Shown in pieces: positions 30,927 through 32,846 of a stretch of DNA of 32,846 nt. Positions within the stretch are counted from its first letter, which is position 1. Each line of letters opens with the position of its first letter. Source of the stretch: Streptomyces mangrovisoli (lineage in GTDB: Bacteria; Actinomycetota; Actinomycetes; Streptomycetales; Streptomycetaceae). The stretch is from NCBI RefSeq assembly GCF_000974985.2, contig NZ_LAVA02000053.1, forward strand, positions 1 to 32,846, in the 5' to 3' direction. The notes beneath the pieces are model-generated. The model was not told where the DNA came from. It did not search any database and was given only the letters and a program-made list of their open reading frames with translations. The position numbers were made by a program, and so were the translations under genes.

Positions 30927-32612
30927 TTGAGTCATCCGCATCCTGAACTCGGCCCGCCCCCGCCGCTTCCCGCCGGTGGCCTACGGGTCACCCCACTCGG
31001 CGGCCTCGGCGAGATCGGCCGCAACATGACGGTCTTCGAGTACGGCGGCCGTCTGCTGATCGTCGACTGCGGAGTGCTCTTCCCCGAGGAGGAGCAGCCC
31101 GGAATCGACCTGATCCTGCCGGACTTCTCGTCCATCAGGGACCGCCTCGACGACATCGAGGGCATCGTCCTCACGCACGGCCACGAGGACCACATCGGCG
31201 CCGTGCCCTTCCTGCTCCGCGAGAAGCCGGACATCCCGCTGATCGGCTCCAAGCTGACCCTCGCGCTCATCGAGGCCAAGCTCCAGGAGCACCGCATCCG
31301 TCCGTACACCCTCGAGGTGGCGGAGGGGAACCGCGAACGCATCGGCCCCTTCGACTGCGAGTTCATCGCCGTCAACCACTCCATCCCGGACGCGCTCGCC
31401 GTCGCCATCCGCACCCCGGCCGGCATGGTCGTGCACACCGGCGACTTCAAGATGGACCAGCTGCCGCTGGACAACCGCCTCACGGACCTGCACGCGTTCG
31501 CCCGGCTGAGCGAGGAGGGCATCGACCTCCTGCTCACCGACTCCACGAACGCCGAGGTCCCAGGCTTCACCCCGCACGAGCGCGACATCTCCAACGTGCT
31601 GCGCCAGGTCTTCGCGAGTGCCCGCAAGCGGATCATCGTGGCGAGCTTCGCCAGCCATGTGCACCGCATCCAGCAGATCCTGGACGCGGCCCACGAGTAC
31701 GGCCGCCGGGTCGCCTTCGTCGGCCGTTCCATGGTCCGCAACATGGGCATCGCCCGTGACCTCGGCTATCTGAAGGTCCCGCCGGGCCTGGTGGTCGACG
31801 TCAAGACCCTGGACGACCTGCCGGACCACGAGGTGGTCCTGGTCTGCACGGGATCGCAGGGCGAGCCGATGGCGGCCCTGTCCCGCATGGCCAACCGGGA
31901 CCACCAGATCCGGATCGTCGACGGTGACACGGTGATCCTGGCGTCGTCCCTGATCCCGGGCAACGAGAACGCGGTCTACCGCGTGATCAACGGCCTGACC
32001 CGCTGGGGCGCCAACGTCATCCACAAGGGCAACGCCAAGGTGCACGTCTCCGGGCACGCGTCCGCGGGCGAGCTCCTGTACTTCTACAACATCTGCCGGC
32101 CCAAGAACCTGATGCCGGTGCACGGCGAATGGCGTCATCTGCGGGCCAACGCGGAACTCGGCGCCCTGACCGGGGTGCCGCACGACCGGATCGTGATCGC
32201 CGAGGACGGCGTCGTCGTCGACCTGGTCGAGGGCAAGGCGAAGATCACGGGCAAGGTCCAGGCCGGATACGTCTACGTCGACGGGCTCTCCGTCGGCGCC
32301 GTGGGCGAGCCGGCGCTGAAGGACCGCAAGATCCTCGGCGACGAAGGCATCATCTCGGTCTTCGTCGTCGTGGACTCGTCGAGCGGCAAGATCACCGGTG
32401 GCCCGCACATCCAGGCCCGTGGTTCCGGTATCGAGGATTCCGCGTTCGCCGACGTGATCCCCAAGATCAATGAGGTCCTGGAGCGCTCGGCGCAGGACGG
32501 GGTGGTGGAGCCGCACCAGCTCCAGCAGCTCATCCGCCGGACGCTCGGCAAGTGGGTCTCCGACACCTATCGGCGCAGGCCGATGATCCTCCCGGTCGTC
32601 GTGGAGGTCTGA
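30927..32612 (+). CDS. rnj: Ribonuclease J
   Basis: A 561-aa metallo-beta-lactamase/beta-CASP RNase. Zinc motif H84-x-H86-x-D88-H89 (LTHGHEDHIGA), further ligands in VNHSIPDA and VHTGDFKMD, beta-CASP features VCTGSQGEP and VHVSGHASAGE, and the C-terminal histidine region PVHGEWRHL. It is a 5'-3' exo- and endonuclease acting in mRNA decay and rRNA maturation. The start is a TTG at 30927 (reads MSHPHPELGPPPPLP), with GAGGAG 6 nt upstream; this gives the 561-aa length I recall for the Streptomyces protein. The frame is open to a GTG at 30834, but that has no site and would translate the leader hairpin. A very strong terminator follows. Confidence 0.97.
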   Translation: MSHPHPELGPPPPLPAGGLRVTPLGGLGEIGRNMTVFEYGGRLLIVDCGVLFPEEEQPGIDLILPDFSSIRDRLDDIEGIVLTHGHEDHIGAVPFLLREKPDIPLIGSKLTLALIEAKLQEHRIRPYTLEVAEGNRERIGPFDCEFIAVNHSIPDALAVAIRTPAGMVVHTGDFKMDQLPLDNRLTDLHAFARLSEEGIDLLLTDSTNAEVPGFTPHERDISNVLRQVFASARKRIIVASFASHVHRIQQILDAAHEYGRRVAFVGRSMVRNMGIARDLGYLKVPPGLVVDVKTLDDLPDHEVVLVCTGSQGEPMAALSRMANRDHQIRIVDGDTVILASSLIPGNENAVYRVINGLTRWGANVIHKGNAKVHVSGHASAGELLYFYNICRPKNLMPVHGEWRHLRANAELGALTGVPHDRIVIAEDGVVVDLVEGKAKITGKVQAGYVYVDGLSVGAVGEPALKDRKILGDEGIISVFVVVDSSSGKITGGPHIQARGSGIEDSAFADVIPKINEVLERSAQDGVVEPHQLQQLIRRTLGKWVSDTYRRRPMILPVVVEV

Positions 32613-32640
32613 TCGCGTCCGGCCCGTCCGGCACGTTCAC

Positions 32641-32684
32641 CTGGAGCGGGCCGCCTCGATTTGCATCGGGGCGGCCCGCTCCAG
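32641..32684 (+). terminator. Strong terminator after rnj
   Basis: A 15-bp perfect stem CTGGAGCGGGCCGCC / GGCGGCCCGCTCCAG with one mismatch then CGAT / ATCG inside, tetraloop TTGC, followed by TACGTTTACG. It starts 28 nt after the rnj stop. Confidence 0.9.
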
Positions 32685-32739
32685 TACGTTTACGTCTCCG
32701 CCTGAGGGGAAGCCCGGCCACTTCGTGTGCGCCGGAGAC

Positions 32740-32846
32740 ACTCCCGGGGGGCGGGAATTCCGACTCAGAATCTCTGATAAAGTCGGAACCGCCGGAAAGG
32801 AAAGCGCGAAAGCGAGAACCTGGAAAGCGCCGAGGAAATCGGGTCG
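32740..32846 (+). other. Probable leader of a ribosomal RNA operon (truncated)
   Basis: From about 32757 the sequence changes character: purine-rich, with GAAAG / GGAAAG motifs and phrases such as CTCTGATAAAGTCGGAAC, GAGAACCTGGAAAGCGCCG and GAGGAAATCGGGTCG. I recognise these as typical of the region upstream of 16S rRNA in Streptomyces rrn operons, where several tandem promoters and the leader lie. TAAAGT near 32777 is a possible -10. The 16S gene itself would be beyond the window; identification is from memory of related leaders. Confidence 0.55.

Overview
The window is high-GC actinobacterial DNA, and everything points to Streptomyces. The rpsO, pnp, M16 protease, dapB, thyX, dapA and rnj products read as typical Streptomyces proteins. 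Starts are often GTG (one is TTG), many genes overlap at their ends, and the last ~150 bases look like a Streptomyces rRNA-operon leader.

Positions 1-21437 are a chromosomal ESX / type VII secretion (T7SS) locus. From the left: the N-terminal part of a proline-rich EspI/ParA-type protein (-), an uncharacterised ESX partner (-) translationally coupled to eccE (-), then divergent eccB and a first mycosin (+). Next comes an accessory core at 7.3-14.7 kb: two operons fire outward from a 504-bp intergenic region. The leftward one encodes a small helical protein, a 768-aa protein with an N-terminal WXG100-like domain, and a lipoprotein. The rightward one encodes a small helical protein, a 587-aa WXG/PPE-like protein with a C-terminal YxxxD motif, and a second mycosin. 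Two WXG100 genes (esx pair), the three-ATPase eccC (-) and eccD (+) close the locus. All membrane components (EccB, C, D, E) and MycP are present; no EccA is visible. Known roles: EccC powers export, EccD is the multi-spanning membrane subunit, EccB and EccE scaffold the complex, and mycosin is the membrane-anchored protease.

Positions 21438-32846 are a housekeeping block: a DUF397 (BldB-family) gene, rpsO and pnp with a structured, repeat-rich spacer, an M16 protease, dapB, a small membrane protein, two small leftward membrane-protein genes, thyX, dapA and rnj (RNase J). Two RNA-turnover enzymes (PNPase, RNase J) and two lysine/diaminopimelate enzymes (DapA, DapB) are thus interleaved. Strong hairpin terminators separate convergent or successive units.

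The best candidate for a little-described system is the accessory core. The leftward triad (small helical partner, long WXG-headed protein, lipoprotein) has the layout of Firmicutes LXG effector operons (chaperone-like partner, effector, immunity). The rightward triad mirrors it and brings its own mycosin. This is inference from architecture; no toxin fold is recognised. Other points of interest are tandem repeats at 1967-2094 and 22432-22506, an apparently leaderless dapA, and a structured rnj leader.
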